From: Microbotryum silenes-acaulis
Taxonomy: Eukaryota; Basidiomycota; Microbotryomycetes; Microbotryales; Microbotryaceae
NCBI GenBank assembly: GCA_003665825.1
Contig: QPFY01000009.1
Span: forward strand, 558,001-622,000
DNA: 64,000 bases
Direction: 5' to 3'
Shown here: piece by piece, positions 47,284 through 58,528 of the stretch
Position numbering within the stretch: the stretch's first letter is position 1
Layout of the letters: every line of letters begins with the position of its first letter
Translations under genes and position numbers: made by a program
Notes under the pieces: model-generated
The model's input: the letters and a program-made list of their open reading frames with translations, nothing else
Databases searched by the model: none
Told to the model about the DNA's origin: nothing

Positions 47284-49823
47284 TCACACCAAGTGAGTTT
47301 CCGACACGGGCGAAGTCCAACACATCCCCTGCGGCGGCAATCCCAACCTCCCCCACGGCTTCCCCTTGACCTTTGACCTGATCTGCACGCACCTATCCCA
47401 CTCATCAAAAGCAACGATGACCTTATGAGCTTCCTGCTGCCAAAGCTTTGGTCCATTCAACGGTGTTTTTTCGAATCGATCGACGAGCGCTTGAGCGCGA
47501 TGCAAGATGACGGAATTACCAATCAAGCCGTAGGCTCCTCCTCGCATCATGGGTCCTCTCCCAAGGATCCACTTCAACATCGCTGCGTCTTGGTCGATCG
47601 TAGGTTTCGCCCCTCGTTTTGGTTTCTCTGGAGTCGGGAGAGCGGGTAGTTTGAAAGGCTTCATTTCCCGCACGACCTCCTGGCCTTTCTTGTCTGATCG
47701 GGTGGTTCGGCCGTTGCTTCCTTCGGCTTGATCCTCATCCTCACCATCGCCATCGTCGTTGTCGTCGTCGTCGGAGAAGACCTCTTGATCCAATCTTGCG
47801 AGCCCCACTGATCGACTCAGAGGAGCGATTTTGCCGTACGCGATGAGATCGTCAACGTCGTACCACCCTCCGTTTCCTTCGTTAGAGAAGATTTGCACGT
47901 TGCGTGGGTTGTAAGGCTTGCAAGTGATCGAGTGGAGCTTCAACGTCTATCAAAAAAGAATTGAGGATGCGTTACCATCAGCTCAGATGCCCAACTGCCC
48001 AGCCCGAACCAGGATACCTTAGGGTATTCACCAATGGCGGACCTCTCGGCAACCGAGCCTTCTTGTTCGCCTTCGACGCCGACGCTGACGTCGAAGCTTT
48101 CCTCTTCCTCCCTTTACCCTTCTGAGTCGGTTCCACCGCCACCTCTTCCTCTTCCTCGACCTCACCAACATCAGGATCAAAGTCGAAATCGGTGCGTACA
48201 TACGGCGTCTGATCCGAACCTGGTCCTTCATCGCCGAAGAAGAAGAGAGGTAGATTGTCGTCGAGCTTGGGCTTGCGGAATTGAGTCAAGGCGTGGTTGG
48301 TTTGCTGATCGGGATGGTCGGGGTTCTGGGCGGGGAAGGTATCGTCGAATCGGTAGACACTGGAGTGAGTCGAGCGTTATGTGTGAGGTTAGCTCTCTTC
48401 GTCTTCAATGCGCTTGATTGGGTAACTCACACTACGGCTTCATCTGATGAGGCCGAGCGGTGATTCGGGAGCGTCAATTATCATCTGGGAGCGGCAGAGG
48501 CTCAATTGATGTTAATCAGGACTGACCGATCGACTTGATCTTGGACTGGGAGTACCAGTCCGCATGAGAAGTCTCGACCCGCTCGTAGTCCCCGAGACTG
48601 TTGATCGTCTTGGTAATCCGTCTGCCCCAGTCGCGCCACACTCATAAGCAGTCCCGAATCCTCAAATACGCACTGAGACCAGGTATTCCGACTCACGACT
48701 TGTCCTGCACGTCTGATTCAAACATCTTCTTGGTGTAGAGCCAGTGGATCTGGACGTAGGACTCCTTGCTTTGCAGTGCTGGTTTGCCGCGACTGTTCTT
48801 TAAGGGGTCACCCTTTTCATTCAAGACGTTGGTCAAGCCGGACTTCAATGTGCTGGAGAGGGAAAATGAGATGCTTGAGGTTAACAAAACGCGCGAGACT
48901 GGTATCACTTTGTAAATGTGCTGCACACACTAACCGGATTTGCACAACTTTGCCCAGCCACGGTTCCTTCTCTCCGCTCGTCAATTCGATGGGATCCCCG
49001 ATCTTGAGCTTGATACCGGAGGAGACTTTGGACCCAAAGCCGCCGACGTCAGCAATGAACGTCGGTCCTTGAGCCCAATCGCTTGAGGTTACTCACGCAA
49101 TAGGCTGGGGAATCGCTGCGACTTCAAATCGTCGTTAAGCCCCTTGACGACCTTTGCACTCGGCGGCGTTGCCAATTCCGGTTCTTCATCCGACTCTGAC
49201 TCTGACCCTGATTCCGTCCCCGAATCTGCCTCGGACTCTGACACTTCTCGTCTCACTTCCTTTAATACCGCATCCTCATCATAATCCGTCTCTTCTCCTT
49301 GCAAAGCCAACTCGTCCATGTCATCTCCTTCGTCATCGTCGGACTCGGCTCCGGCTTTTCGTGTTGGTCGTTTCCGGTTCATGTACGTCTGTTTGACGGG
49401 TTTCACGTGTCGAGCTGGGGGCCTCTTCTTCGTCTCGTCCTCGGTTTCAGGTTGTATGGATCCTCTTGTGGGTCTGGCGGCTGCCTTTGCCGTCGTCGTC
49501 GATGCCTTCTTGGCTTGTGGGGTCCTTTTCGATGCCGGTCCTCTAAGTTGGGCGACGGTGGGTTCAGGTTCGGGCGACGCTCTCGAAGAAGCATCCGCAC
49601 TCTCCTCGTCGACCTCGACCTCATTTCCATCCTTGCCCTCGTCAAATTCTTCTCCCTCATCATCTTCATCATCAACCATCCCTCCCTCCTCCTCCTCCTC
49701 CCCCTCCTCGTCCTCGTCATTCATCCTCCCCTCCAACAACGATCCCTTTCTCTCTTTCCCATCCTCATCCTTCCCTCGATTAGGGGAGGAGAATAAAGAA
49801 GTGGCGAATTGAAGGACTTGCAT
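47284..49823 (-). CDS. BAH-domain chromatin protein
   Basis: Exons 49823-49097, 49025-48935, 48852-48697, 48621-48527, 48443-48431, 48359-48032 and 47946-47284 close in phase (690 aa). The first about 240 residues are very acidic with Ser/Lys-rich basic patches, as in nuclear proteins. The bromo-adjacent-homology domain follows: LKIGDPIELTSGEKEPWLGK, KESYVQIHWLYTKKMFES, SLGDYERVETSHADWYSQSK, VVYRFDDTFPAQNPDHPDQQ. After it come a KKxR-type basic stretch and a conserved C-terminal module (LKLHSITCKPYNPRNVQIFS, GGWYDVDDLIAYGKIAPLS). Exon 5 is only 13 nt. The partner histone mark or complex is not known from sequence. Confidence 0.85.
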
Positions 49824-50388
49824 CTGAACGGCTGAGGTCAAGCAGGTCGAATCCGAGAACGAAGTGGGTGACTACGCGATCACGCTCGTGCTCGTGGGTG
49901 GTGGGTGTGTTGGAGTGATACTGGTACTACTAATTGTGTTATATCGGACGCGTGGCTTGACGTAAAACTGAAACCCGTCGGAAGAGGAGTGGGCATATGC
50001 GCTCGACGTCTATGCTCAGGGCAGGGGAAACTTGAGGAGGGTGTAGATGAAACCGACGCGTCGAGGCGCGTCACCGAGTGTTGTGCGCGTGGAACTGGCC
50101 TCGGCAACACTGCGACGTCGTCGGGCAGTCGTCGGCTTCAGGACCAACAAAGTTAAAACTTGCGCAAAAACTCCTCTCGTTTGCAAGCTGCACCTCGGGG
50201 AAATGAAAGAAGTGATCGGAAAATGCATGATTACACAACGAAAACGTGATAGAGGACGAAACAAAACTCCTCTAATAAAGCACCTTCCCCGTAGTTCGAA
50301 ATCGTCTGGACGAAACGTAATCGTCGCTGTTGCGAATGATGATGATGCTAACACACACTGCACTACGTCCCCGTCCTCCCCTGCTCGC
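49824..50388. other. intergenic region BAH gene-UBC12
   Basis: 565 bp upstream of the BAH-domain gene and downstream of UBC12. Overlapping frames at 49880-50475 have no motif. Nothing else seen. Confidence 0.5.
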
Positions 50389-51301
50389 CTATGCTCCAAC
50401 TCGAACATCATCAAACTTCTCGTCTCCGACGTAGCCTCCCCTCATGCTCGAACGAACGTTTTGTGCAAACCGTGATCGGTTCTCCCGCAGATCCTTGGCC
50501 GCTTCTGTGGGATGTCACAAGAAGCAGTCCCCGAGTCAATTTCCAAGTTATTCATCCTAGGCGTCCGAGTGCGCCACGACAACGACGTACCTTTGTTGAG
50601 CGGATCATCGGCATTGGGTTCGAGGAAGAGGTACTGCAATCCGACCATGACGGCGTTGAGACTGAGCACGGGCTTCCAGTCCTCACGCAGGATGTTGAGG
50701 CACACGTTGCCTTCGAGGTCCAGATTGGGGTGATAGATCTGCAGATACGAGCCAAAGGGTTAAGTCCAGGTATATATTTAGGAACTGTAGTCTGCGAAGA
50801 CCCACTTTGGGTACGCATTTGACTTTTGGGGGTTCATGTGGGTAGTTGGCGCTGATCTTGACTGTAAAGAGGAATTTGCCGCCCTTGTACATGCCTGTGG
50901 TGAGGCTCCGCGCTGAATGAGTATCTTATTTCGATCGTTAGTTGAACATGTAGTACAATACTGACCGTCGTCGGGGGTGATGGTAAGCTCAAAGTTAAGC
51001 AAGTCCTCGGCATCGGCGAAATGGGTCTTCATCGTTGGTGGGAGGTCAAGCTCGGTGAGATCTGAGGGAGGGTCAAGGGCAGATGAGTCTGAGAGCTCTG
51101 GACGATATAAGAAAGCCGGGCCTACCTTTCTGTACTCGAATCTGGGCTGCTGAGGTCTTGGGCTTCTTCTTTGCTGCGGCATCCTCGTTCTTCTTCATGG
51201 ACCAAATCTGCGATCACGAAAGTCAGTCGAGCCGGTCAGCTCGGCTTAGGCTTAGACGATTCGCGTGATGTGGCGATTGCGTAGGAGCTCACTTTGATCA
51301 T
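50389..51301 (-). CDS. UBC12: NEDD8-conjugating enzyme Ubc12
   Basis: E2 enzyme that transfers NEDD8/Rub1 to cullins. Exons 51301-51293, 51207-51126, 51061-50966, 50894-50806, 50738-50591 and 50504-50389 close in phase (179 aa). The N-terminus [18 protein letters not shown] is the E1-docking extension typical of Ubc12. The catalytic region is [20 protein letters not shown] with the active-site Cys, followed by [20 protein letters not shown]. The first exon is 9 nt (ATGATCAAA). It would supply modified cullins to SCF ligases such as the one DIA2 serves. Confidence 0.96.
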
Positions 51302-52117
51302 CTGTGGCGAATAAAGTGTAAATTAAGACAAGAGTCAGGTCAGCATTGACGCCGGGATGTTTTGCCAGTGAATAAAGGGGGTCGGATCGAGATCGGTCGT
51401 GCACGGGTCGGTTTACCCGGGTCAACTGCGATCGTCCTCGAGCATCTTATGCGATGGTGATACGTGAGGAGTCATATTCGAAAATCTGATCTGCCCAGCA
51501 TGAGCTCCCGCGGTCGATGGGATGGAGACTCGGAGTCGTGGGCGAATCGAATCACGTCGAATTGTCGCCGAATGCTCGAAACTCGCAGACGCGTCGTTCA
51601 CGCCGACAAATTTAATCATCCGCAAAGACAGAAACGCGTCCATGAGATTGTACGGGTACGACATCATGTGCCCGATCGTACGCGTGTGCCGGTGGCGATG
51701 GTTCCTCGAAGCCACAGGTCGGAACGACTCTGCCAAGCTCTGCGATGGAGTTGGGGTAGGGGAACGCACCTTGGGGGGGATGCAGGAGCTCCTAGTGGTG
51801 TACGAAGTGTCTAGAGTCAACGGGCTGGGATGAACGATCCGAAAGCGAGCGAACAGGTGAACTCGGTTGGTCAGTGGGACGGGACACAGGATGGGATGAT
51901 GATGGACAAGTCGCGAGCGAGCGCCGGCGAGAGAGGCACGCTCGATCGCGGTTCGTAAAGGCTTGATTAGTAATCAGCTGTTCGCCGCGGCGAAGGCGAT
52001 AAGCACGAGCCGAGCTGAGCCGAGTCAAGGTCAATGGCGCTGCCTGGGTCCGTTCGGCTTGGTCTTGCATTCGCACTTGCACTTGCACTCGACAACCAGC
52101 AAAGGCTGACCTCAACG
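51302..52117. other. divergent intergenic region UBC12-CNX2
   Basis: 816 bp between divergent UBC12 and CNX2. Overlapping frames on both strands at 51420-51830 have no recognisable motif. The CNX2 frame is open upstream to an alternative ATG at 52034. Confidence 0.5.
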
Positions 52118-53901
52118 ATGCCTCCGAGGCCACGAATGTGCATCGCCACGACCAAACCCATCTCGGCATGGTATGAGCGCACCTCTCTTCTGCGTGGGCC
52201 GGCCGTACGCCATCACTCGTCTACCTCCGAGTCGGCCGCCTCCAGCTCGTCCTCGACCTTGACTTCGCTCACCGGCACATCCTCTCTCGGCTCAGAGCCA
52301 TCGTCCTCCACCTCTGATCATACTGCACTATTATCTACAAGAGCAAAAGTGGGTGATTCACCCTTCCCATTCGAGTTGGCCTGTGCTTGCTCATCGACTC
52401 TACTGAACTCACAGGCACAGGCTCGTATCACTCGAGTCGACTCGACCTCGCCTTCCAAGGTCTCGCCCTTCCTCACCGACTCGTTTGGTCGGAAACATGA
52501 CTATTTGCGCATATCCTTGACGGAGAAATGCAATCTGCGATGTGAGTTGGACTGGACTACACCGTGCATGGCTCAAACCCCAACCATACGTAGTTTATCG
52601 GATTCCGACGACTCGGCCGAACTTTGGGGCTAAGGAGCTCCACACTTTCAAAGCACCCTGCTGACTTATATCCTACCGACGATCAGGTACATACTGCATG
52701 CCCGAATCGGGTGTCAAGCTCTTGCCCCGCGATGACCTCTTGACCACGGACGAGATCGAACGAACGGCCAAGATTTTCGTCGCGAATGGCGTAACCAAGA
52801 TTCGACTCACCGGCGGCGAACCGACCGTACGCAAAGATTTGATTGATGTTGTTGGTGAGTCGGTGGAACCCGTGTCGGCAGTGCGCATTGAGAAGCTACT
52901 CGCTGATCGACGAATCCCCGCGCGCAGCCCGACTCGGTCGATTGCCCCTCGACTCGCTAGGTATGACCTCCAACGGCATTTCCCTCAAGAGACGACTTCC
53001 GCAGCTCGTCGAGGCCGGCCTCACCCACCTCAACCTATCGCTTGATACGCTCGATCCGTTCAAGTACGAGCTCATGACGAGACGGAGAGGGTTCTCGGCC
53101 GTCATGGAATCGCTTCAGGTCGCTCGGGGGTTGGCCAGTCAGGGGCTTAAGACCAAGATCAATGTCGTCGTCATCAGAGGTGAGGGCAAAGCCCTAAAGA
53201 CCGGGCACAGAGCGCAATATCTCATTATCTTCCTCTCCTTCGTCTTCCCGCAGGGTTCAACGACGACGAGGTCCCACAATTTGTCGAATTGATCAAGGAT
53301 ATGGACATCACCGTCCGCTTTATCGAATATATGCCCTTTGAAGGTCAGTACAAAGGGACGCGGCTCAGGTTTAAAGGAAGTAGCTCATCGCTTGACTCAC
53401 CATCCCATCGCCCAGACAACCGATGGTCAACCACCAAACTCGTTTCCTCTGCCCAGCTCGTGGCCCAACTACAAACGATCCATCCGACCCTTGAGAAGCT
53501 CATCGACCCCCATAGCGATACGACAAGATCATGGCGAGTACCCGGGTATCGAGGCAAGGTCGGCTTCATCAGTTCCATGTCGGACCATTTTTGTGGGGAA
53601 TGCTCGAGGTTGAGGATTGGGGCCGATGGTCGAGTCAAGGTAAGCTAATCCCACACCTTCATTCGAAGCTTACACCGCAAACTTACTCACTGTCGATGCG
53701 CTTTCCCAGGTGTGCCTCTTCGGCCCTCCTGTGCTCTCCCTCCGACCTCTCCTTCGATCCCCCGAAACGACAGACCAAGACCTGATGGAATCTGTCGGCC
53801 ATACCGTTTGGGGCAAGAAATTCGCTCACAACGGTTTAGGTGGAGCAGAGGGTATTAGTGAGAATGGCAAGATGGGTCCGATGGTCGGGATTGGTGGATG
53901 A
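52118..53901 (+). CDS. CNX2: molybdopterin precursor Z synthase, MoaA/MOCS1A part
   Basis: Radical-SAM enzyme that starts molybdenum-cofactor synthesis from GTP, expected in mitochondria. Exons 52118-52348, 52415-52541, 52687-52854, 52928-53179, 53254-53343, 53416-53639 and 53710-53901 close in phase (427 aa). The N-terminal extension is presequence-like. The SAM cluster Cys are in [15 protein letters not shown], split by an intron. [24 protein letters not shown] and [20 protein letters not shown] follow. The C-terminal cluster is [21 protein letters not shown]. The protein ends MGPMVGIGG, keeping the double glycine needed by MoaA. The first intron (52349-52414) is a multiple of three and could be retained. 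ATG 52034 is an alternative start. Confidence 0.94.
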
Positions 53902-54041
53902 GGTGTAGAGGGGCGCGAGGCAGATCTTTCGAATGGTCGGAGAATTCGGAGTGGAAGTAAGTGCATTGCGTTCGCTTTCGGAGGACAACCGTGTTGGCCG
54001 CGTTGATTCAATTCCTGACGCGCTGTGGGCCGGATGGATAG
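53894..54041 (+). promoter_or_regulatory. candidate fusion-splicing region between MoaA and MoaC
   Basis: A GT at 53894 and an AG ending at 54041 would remove the MoaA double-glycine end and stop codon and join the MoaA frame to the MoaC frame in phase. A stronger donor (GTAAGT at 53957) with the same acceptor leaves the MoaA TGA in frame with MoaC. A CTGAC branch-like sequence lies at 54015-54019. Confidence 0.45.
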
Positions 54042-54736
54042 CTTTCAATCCGAATTGGCTCAGACCACAAAGACCTCGGCAACCCCTCTCCGCAAGAGTA
54101 CCGCTACACCTCTTGGCTCGATCGACCCCGTATGCTCCCCGTCTTGCCACTCGCCCCTTCTCATATTCGGTTCGATCCAACCATGCGGAGGATGAGTCGA
54201 AGCCCGTGGACACGCTCACACACATCGACTCCCGAACGGGCAAAGCATCCATGGTATCCGTCTCTTCCAAAGCCATCACTTTCCGATCCGCCACGGCTGT
54301 CGGTCGGATTCGCTTGAACGGACAAGCTTGGTCTCTCATCGATTTCGGTACCACCTCAACCGACCAACCGGACCGTTCCTCCCCTCCGACTATGCGCACC
54401 AAAAAAGGCGACGTCCTCACAATCGCCCACCTAGCCGGTCTCATGGCGACCAAACAAACCTCCAACCTCATACCCCTCTGTCATCCCCTCCTCTTAACCA
54501 ACATCAAACTCACCCTCGAACCTCTCTCCGAAAGCACCTCGATTCAAATCACCTGTCGAGTCGAATGCGAGGGTAAAACCGGGGTCGAGATGGAGGCTTT
54601 GATGGGGTGTCAGGTCGCTTTGTTGACGGTTTGGGATATGTGCAAGGCCGTGGCGGGGAGGGACATGGTCATTGAGGGGTTGATGGTGATGGAGAAGAGT
54701 GGGGGGAAGAGTGGGGATTGGAAGAGGGAAGCTTGA
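53933..54736 (+). CDS. CNX3: molybdopterin precursor Z synthase, MoaC/MOCS1B part
   Basis: Cyclic pyranopterin monophosphate synthase, the second step after MoaA. The continuous frame (267 aa from ATG 53933) contains the family start LTHIDSRTGKASMVSVSSKA, then KKGDVLTIAHLAGLMATKQT, LIPLCHPLLLTNIKLTL and VEMEALMGCQVALLTVWDMC with the Lys-Asp active-site region near the end. It begins only 31 nt after the MoaA stop on the same strand. Its N-terminal about 80 residues (LARSTPYAPRLATRPFSYSV) resemble a mitochondrial leader. It may be made from a bicistronic mRNA, as a MoaA-MoaC fusion, or from its own transcript. Confidence 0.92.
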   Translation: MVGEFGVEVSALRSLSEDNRVGRVDSIPDALWAGWIAFNPNWLRPQRPRQPLSARVPLHLLARSTPYAPRLATRPFSYSVRSNHAEDESKPVDTLTHIDSRTGKASMVSVSSKAITFRSATAVGRIRLNGQAWSLIDFGTTSTDQPDRSSPPTMRTKKGDVLTIAHLAGLMATKQTSNLIPLCHPLLLTNIKLTLEPLSESTSIQITCRVECEGKTGVEMEALMGCQVALLTVWDMCKAVAGRDMVIEGLMVMEKSGGKSGDWKREA

Positions 54737-54863
54737 AGGGTCTTTTCTCTTGTATGGAATGGACTGAAATGTTGTCAACTCTCGAGTATTATAAAAAAAG
54801 AATTTTACATTAAGGAGAGACCTAGAACGCAAGAAAACAGAAGCAACACGGACTATGTACAGC

Positions 54864-56466
54864 TCAAGGCGCCCTCCCCAATACGATCCTCCTCCTAACC
54901 AACGCCGCCAGGGCCGTCAACACCAACACCTTTGCCCAAAGACTCTTCGGACTCCAATACTTGATCGTCGCACCCAAGATCAAGCCCGCATCTTTGATCT
55001 TCCTCTCCAACTTGATGCTTGCGATAGCCCGATTACCAAACTCGGCGTAATAACCTTCCGGACCGATCGAGGTCGCTTCGAAAGGGATGGCGAGGATTCC
55101 GTTCGCATCGATGGCGACTTGGTAACCATGGAATGAAGGATCGGAAGCGGATTTTAGCATGCCTGCTACGACGTCTTCGATTTTGCCCAAGGGGATACCG
55201 AATAGACCTGCGCGGTTCAGAGGCGCGATGATACCGGTGTCGATGAACCAGGGGCAGATGATGTTGCTGCGGATGTTCGCGGCTTCACAGTCGTAGCTGA
55301 GAGGTTGGAGAGGACCGTCAGCTACTGGTTATCGGCCAATTTTAAGGCCTCGGCTGAAATTTCCGATACGACTCACTAGATGGATCGGAAGAAGCCCAGA
55401 ATCCCATGCTTGGCCATCCCGTACATCGGACCTTTGGGTAACCCATTCTGCGACGCCATCGACCCAAGGAAGACGAGCGCCTTGGACTTGTTCTTCAAGT
55501 TGCGCGCCAAGTGGTGGAATCCGATACGGGCGGTGTACATCGCTCCGAGGAGGTTGACTTCGATCGTCGTTAGGACGGGTTTCTATTGGGGATGATAAAG
55601 GAGGATCAGCACGTCACTTGGGACAGCATAATTTCAGATGGTGGATGGAATTTCCTCACCTTGAGCTTGCCCTTGGAATCGAATTCATCATGCATCAACT
55701 CTCCACATTCACCCACACCAGCATTCGCAATGACGACGTCAATCACCCCATGGTGTTTGATCGCGAAATCGAACATCTCGATCTGCGAATCCCACGAAGC
55801 GGTGTTGCACGGTTTCGGGTACACCTTGACGAGGCCGCCGTTGGTTTGGATCCTGTGACCGGTCTCTTGGACGGCTTTGATGTTCAGGTCAGAGATGACA
55901 ACGTGCGCGCTGTAGAGTTTAGAGAATTCCGATCAGTAAAAGATTTGGAACTTTGATGCTGAGAATGCGATGATGGTGGGAACAACTGACCCATAGCCCG
56001 CGGCTTTCTCGGCGAAAGCTCGGCCAAACCCAGACCCGGCGCCTGCAGAGCCGGCGCGGGAAGCATCAGATGATCCGGGGTAACGGCGAAGGCAAACGCG
56101 ACAAGGGCGACATGAGATCAGTGATCCGCGAAGCTGATTTGCACAGGAACCTAACCTCCCTCTCGTGTACTTACCGGTGATGACGACGGTCTTGCCCTTT
56201 AGGTTATGACCGGTCTTCTCTGTCGAGGCCGCGTCGATCGCCTCGGCATGCTTTTGAATCGCCGCCCTGAATCCACCATGAGCGGCTTCGTACGCCCCAA
56301 GACTAGGGTTGGACTTCTCGAGGTCTTGTTCTGCGATCGTGGTGACGCCTTCGACTTCGGCGGGACCGGATGATGGGGTAGCGTTGGAGCCGGACCCGGT
56401 CGAAGTGGGGGCGGCACCACTGGAGGAGGAGGACGTCTTGGCTTTGGAGGAAGTGGGCTGGGACAT
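54864..56466 (-). CDS. short-chain dehydrogenase/reductase
   Basis: Exons 56466-56175, 56042-55991, 55909-55660, 55582-55377 and 55296-54864 close in phase (410 aa). After a Ser/Thr-rich N-terminal extension of about 85 residues comes the Rossmann motif KTVVITGAGSGFGRAFAEKA, split by an intron. VVIANAGVGECGEL carries the NAG motif, GSMASQNGLPKGPMYGMAKHG the catalytic Ser and Y-x3-K, and CPWFIDTGI the cofactor loop. A C-terminal hydrophobic segment (KVLVLTALAALVRRRIVL) may anchor it to a membrane. Substrate unknown; the end is convergent with CNX3. Confidence 0.88.
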
Positions 56467-57689
56467 GTCGTTGAGGTTGAAGTATTGCAGTGACTGAGAT
56501 TAAAAAGTGGGTAGTCGGGGAAGTGAGAGGACAAAGGTTGAAGTGTCTGGGGACACGGGTCTCCCCAATGTGATCGACTTCGTGAAATTCGACGGGGACG
56601 GCGACTTGGTGAACGCCGGTGGGTATATATGTTCCGGCCGGGAGGCTGCTCGGTGGCCAACCTGGGGCGCGTGGCCTGTCAAAAGTCTACCACAAAAGAG
56701 AACGATGGATAAAAATTGACAGAGATTCTGCAATATATTATTTAGATGTAGGTAACAGAGAAACACCCGCGACAATCATTAGTTATCTAATTGCTTCTGC
56801 CAGGTCTGGACAAAAGAAAATCCAAAATGTCCCCAGGTTCCCGCGCGCGTCTGAGGCAACGTATTATTAGTCAACCCCACTGACCGAGCTGAGCAGCAGG
56901 CGCTAGCAGGCGCCGGGCCGAGATGACCAGCGAGCTCTCGAGCAGTGAACGGACTCATCGTTAAAGGATCCCACATGGTGATCCACCCAGTATTTAAAGG
57001 AGGGTCGAGAGATAATGTAATGTACAACAGTAAAGTATGCCATTACAATTATGCTGATGATGAATGACGATGAAGATGATGATGGATGATCGAGCGAAGT
57101 CGAGTCCGAGTCGACTCGGGACCCCCCCATGTTGCGACCGACCGGCCGGGGCGAGAGAGGCCGGACAGTGTCACGAGCTGACTCGCTATACGTCGGCGTG
57201 TTGTGAGCTTCACCAGCATATCATTTTGGACTTGTGAATTTCTCCACCAGATGCTCAAAGTCCATCATACCCTTTCCCAAATTTAAACACAAGTCCGAGA
57301 GCGCAACGTAGGTCCGCCGAAGCTCGAAAGGATTATAGAGGTCGATCACTCACTTCTTCCCAAGCACGTTCATGGCCCCATCGAAAAAGTTGGACGAGAG
57401 TGCACTGGCGTATGTGAGGAGCATCGCGCAATCACTTTCTCCTCGTCATTGGACACTTCAGTACTGGAGTTTGATCTGTTTGAGTTAGAGAGCCCGCGGG
57501 GCTTTGTTCCGTGCAGCTGCTTACTCTTACTTAAGAGCTTTCTCTTCACTCGCTCTATATCGTGGCCTTGACTTCTCGGCGTCGCTACCTCTCTTGTTCT
57601 GCCATATTCGCCCGTGTCGGAAACTCAGAAGGTTTAATGCTTCCGTGAAGGAAGCTTGGCTTGACAATGTATTGACTTCGTGTTGGATC
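56467..57689. other. intergenic region with possible gene relic
   Basis: SDR promoter side followed by spacer. On the minus strand at 57355-57430 a short frame reads MLLTYASALSSNFFDGAMNV before GTGAGT, and beyond a possible intron the continuation meets a stop after a few codons. This could be a decayed gene fragment. Not identified. Confidence 0.3.
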
Positions 57690-58075
57690 AATGGTAGTCG
57701 TCTGTGATCGCAATGAGTGTTTGAGCGAGCTTCATGAGCGCTTCGACTATTGATTTGTGCGACGTGTCATGGTAAAAGTGGGATAGTAGCTGTTGAAGTA
57801 GAATATTTGAGGATGGTGGTATCATCAATCCGGTGTATGACTGTGATCTCCGTCGTGGGCATTCTATGGATTTCAGGCGACTCGAACACCTTGGCTGCTG
57901 CGCATTGACAACGACGCTTCGTCGCACGAGGGACGTTCGCTCAGACTGGGACCCGAACTTCACTGAATTGCGATGCGAGAACAAATAGACAAATTGAGAT
58001 CGATCTAGATACTTCGGGAAACCATGCAAGCTCCGAACGAAAACAAGAGACGGGAAACGAGTGTGGCCGGCCTGT

Positions 58076-58528
58076 TCACGAGATCTTGATAGCCTTCGCC
58101 TTGGTCTCCTTGGTTTCGAGAGGGAACTCGACCTTGAGAATGCCGTTTTCCATGCTCGCGTGAATGTCGTCCTCCTTCACCGACGGGTGAACGCGGATGC
58201 TCCTCTCAAACGAGCCCGTGCGACGTTCGTGTACGCGCCAGGTTCCCTCCTCCTTCATGTCCTCAGACTGGACCGTGCCGGACACTGTGAGCAGACCACG
58301 GTCGAGCATGATCTTGACTTGGTCCTTGGTGAGGCCGGCGAGTTCGAACGTGGCTTCAGCTTTTCCGCCCTTTTCGATAATGTTGACGCGAGGCGAGAAG
58401 CCGAGTTCACTTTGGTCGCGTGTCGCACCCGTGTTCTGGCCGCTGGGGCGCAGGCCGAACAAGTGGAAGGGGGAGAGGCCAAAGTCGTCGTCCGTGTGGG
58501 TGAGGCGAGGGAAGAGCGACAAGGACAT
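58076..58528 (-). CDS. HSP20: small heat-shock protein (HSP20/alpha-crystallin), copy 2
   Basis: Same 150-aa intronless protein as 46353-46805, residue for residue. Two synonymous nucleotide differences in 453 bp. The leader and about 150 bp of promoter directly upstream are also almost unchanged, including the stress motifs, so both copies are expected to be heat-inducible and functional. The identity is too high for the age suggested by the diverged flanks. Confidence 0.97.
   Translation of the reverse strand: MSLSLFPRLTHTDDDFGLSPFHLFGLRPSGQNTGATRDQSELGFSPRVNIIEKGGKAEATFELAGLTKDQVKIMLDRGLLTVSGTVQSEDMKEEGTWRVHERRTGSFERSIRVHPSVKEDDIHASMENGILKVEFPLETKETKAKAIKIS

Noticed and set aside
49089..49100. 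Very short 29-nt intron at the end of BAH exon 1 (acceptor after GGGCTCAAG)
   Set aside because: In phase, but shorter than any other intron here; the 71-nt alternative with a TGCTGAC branch is preferred.
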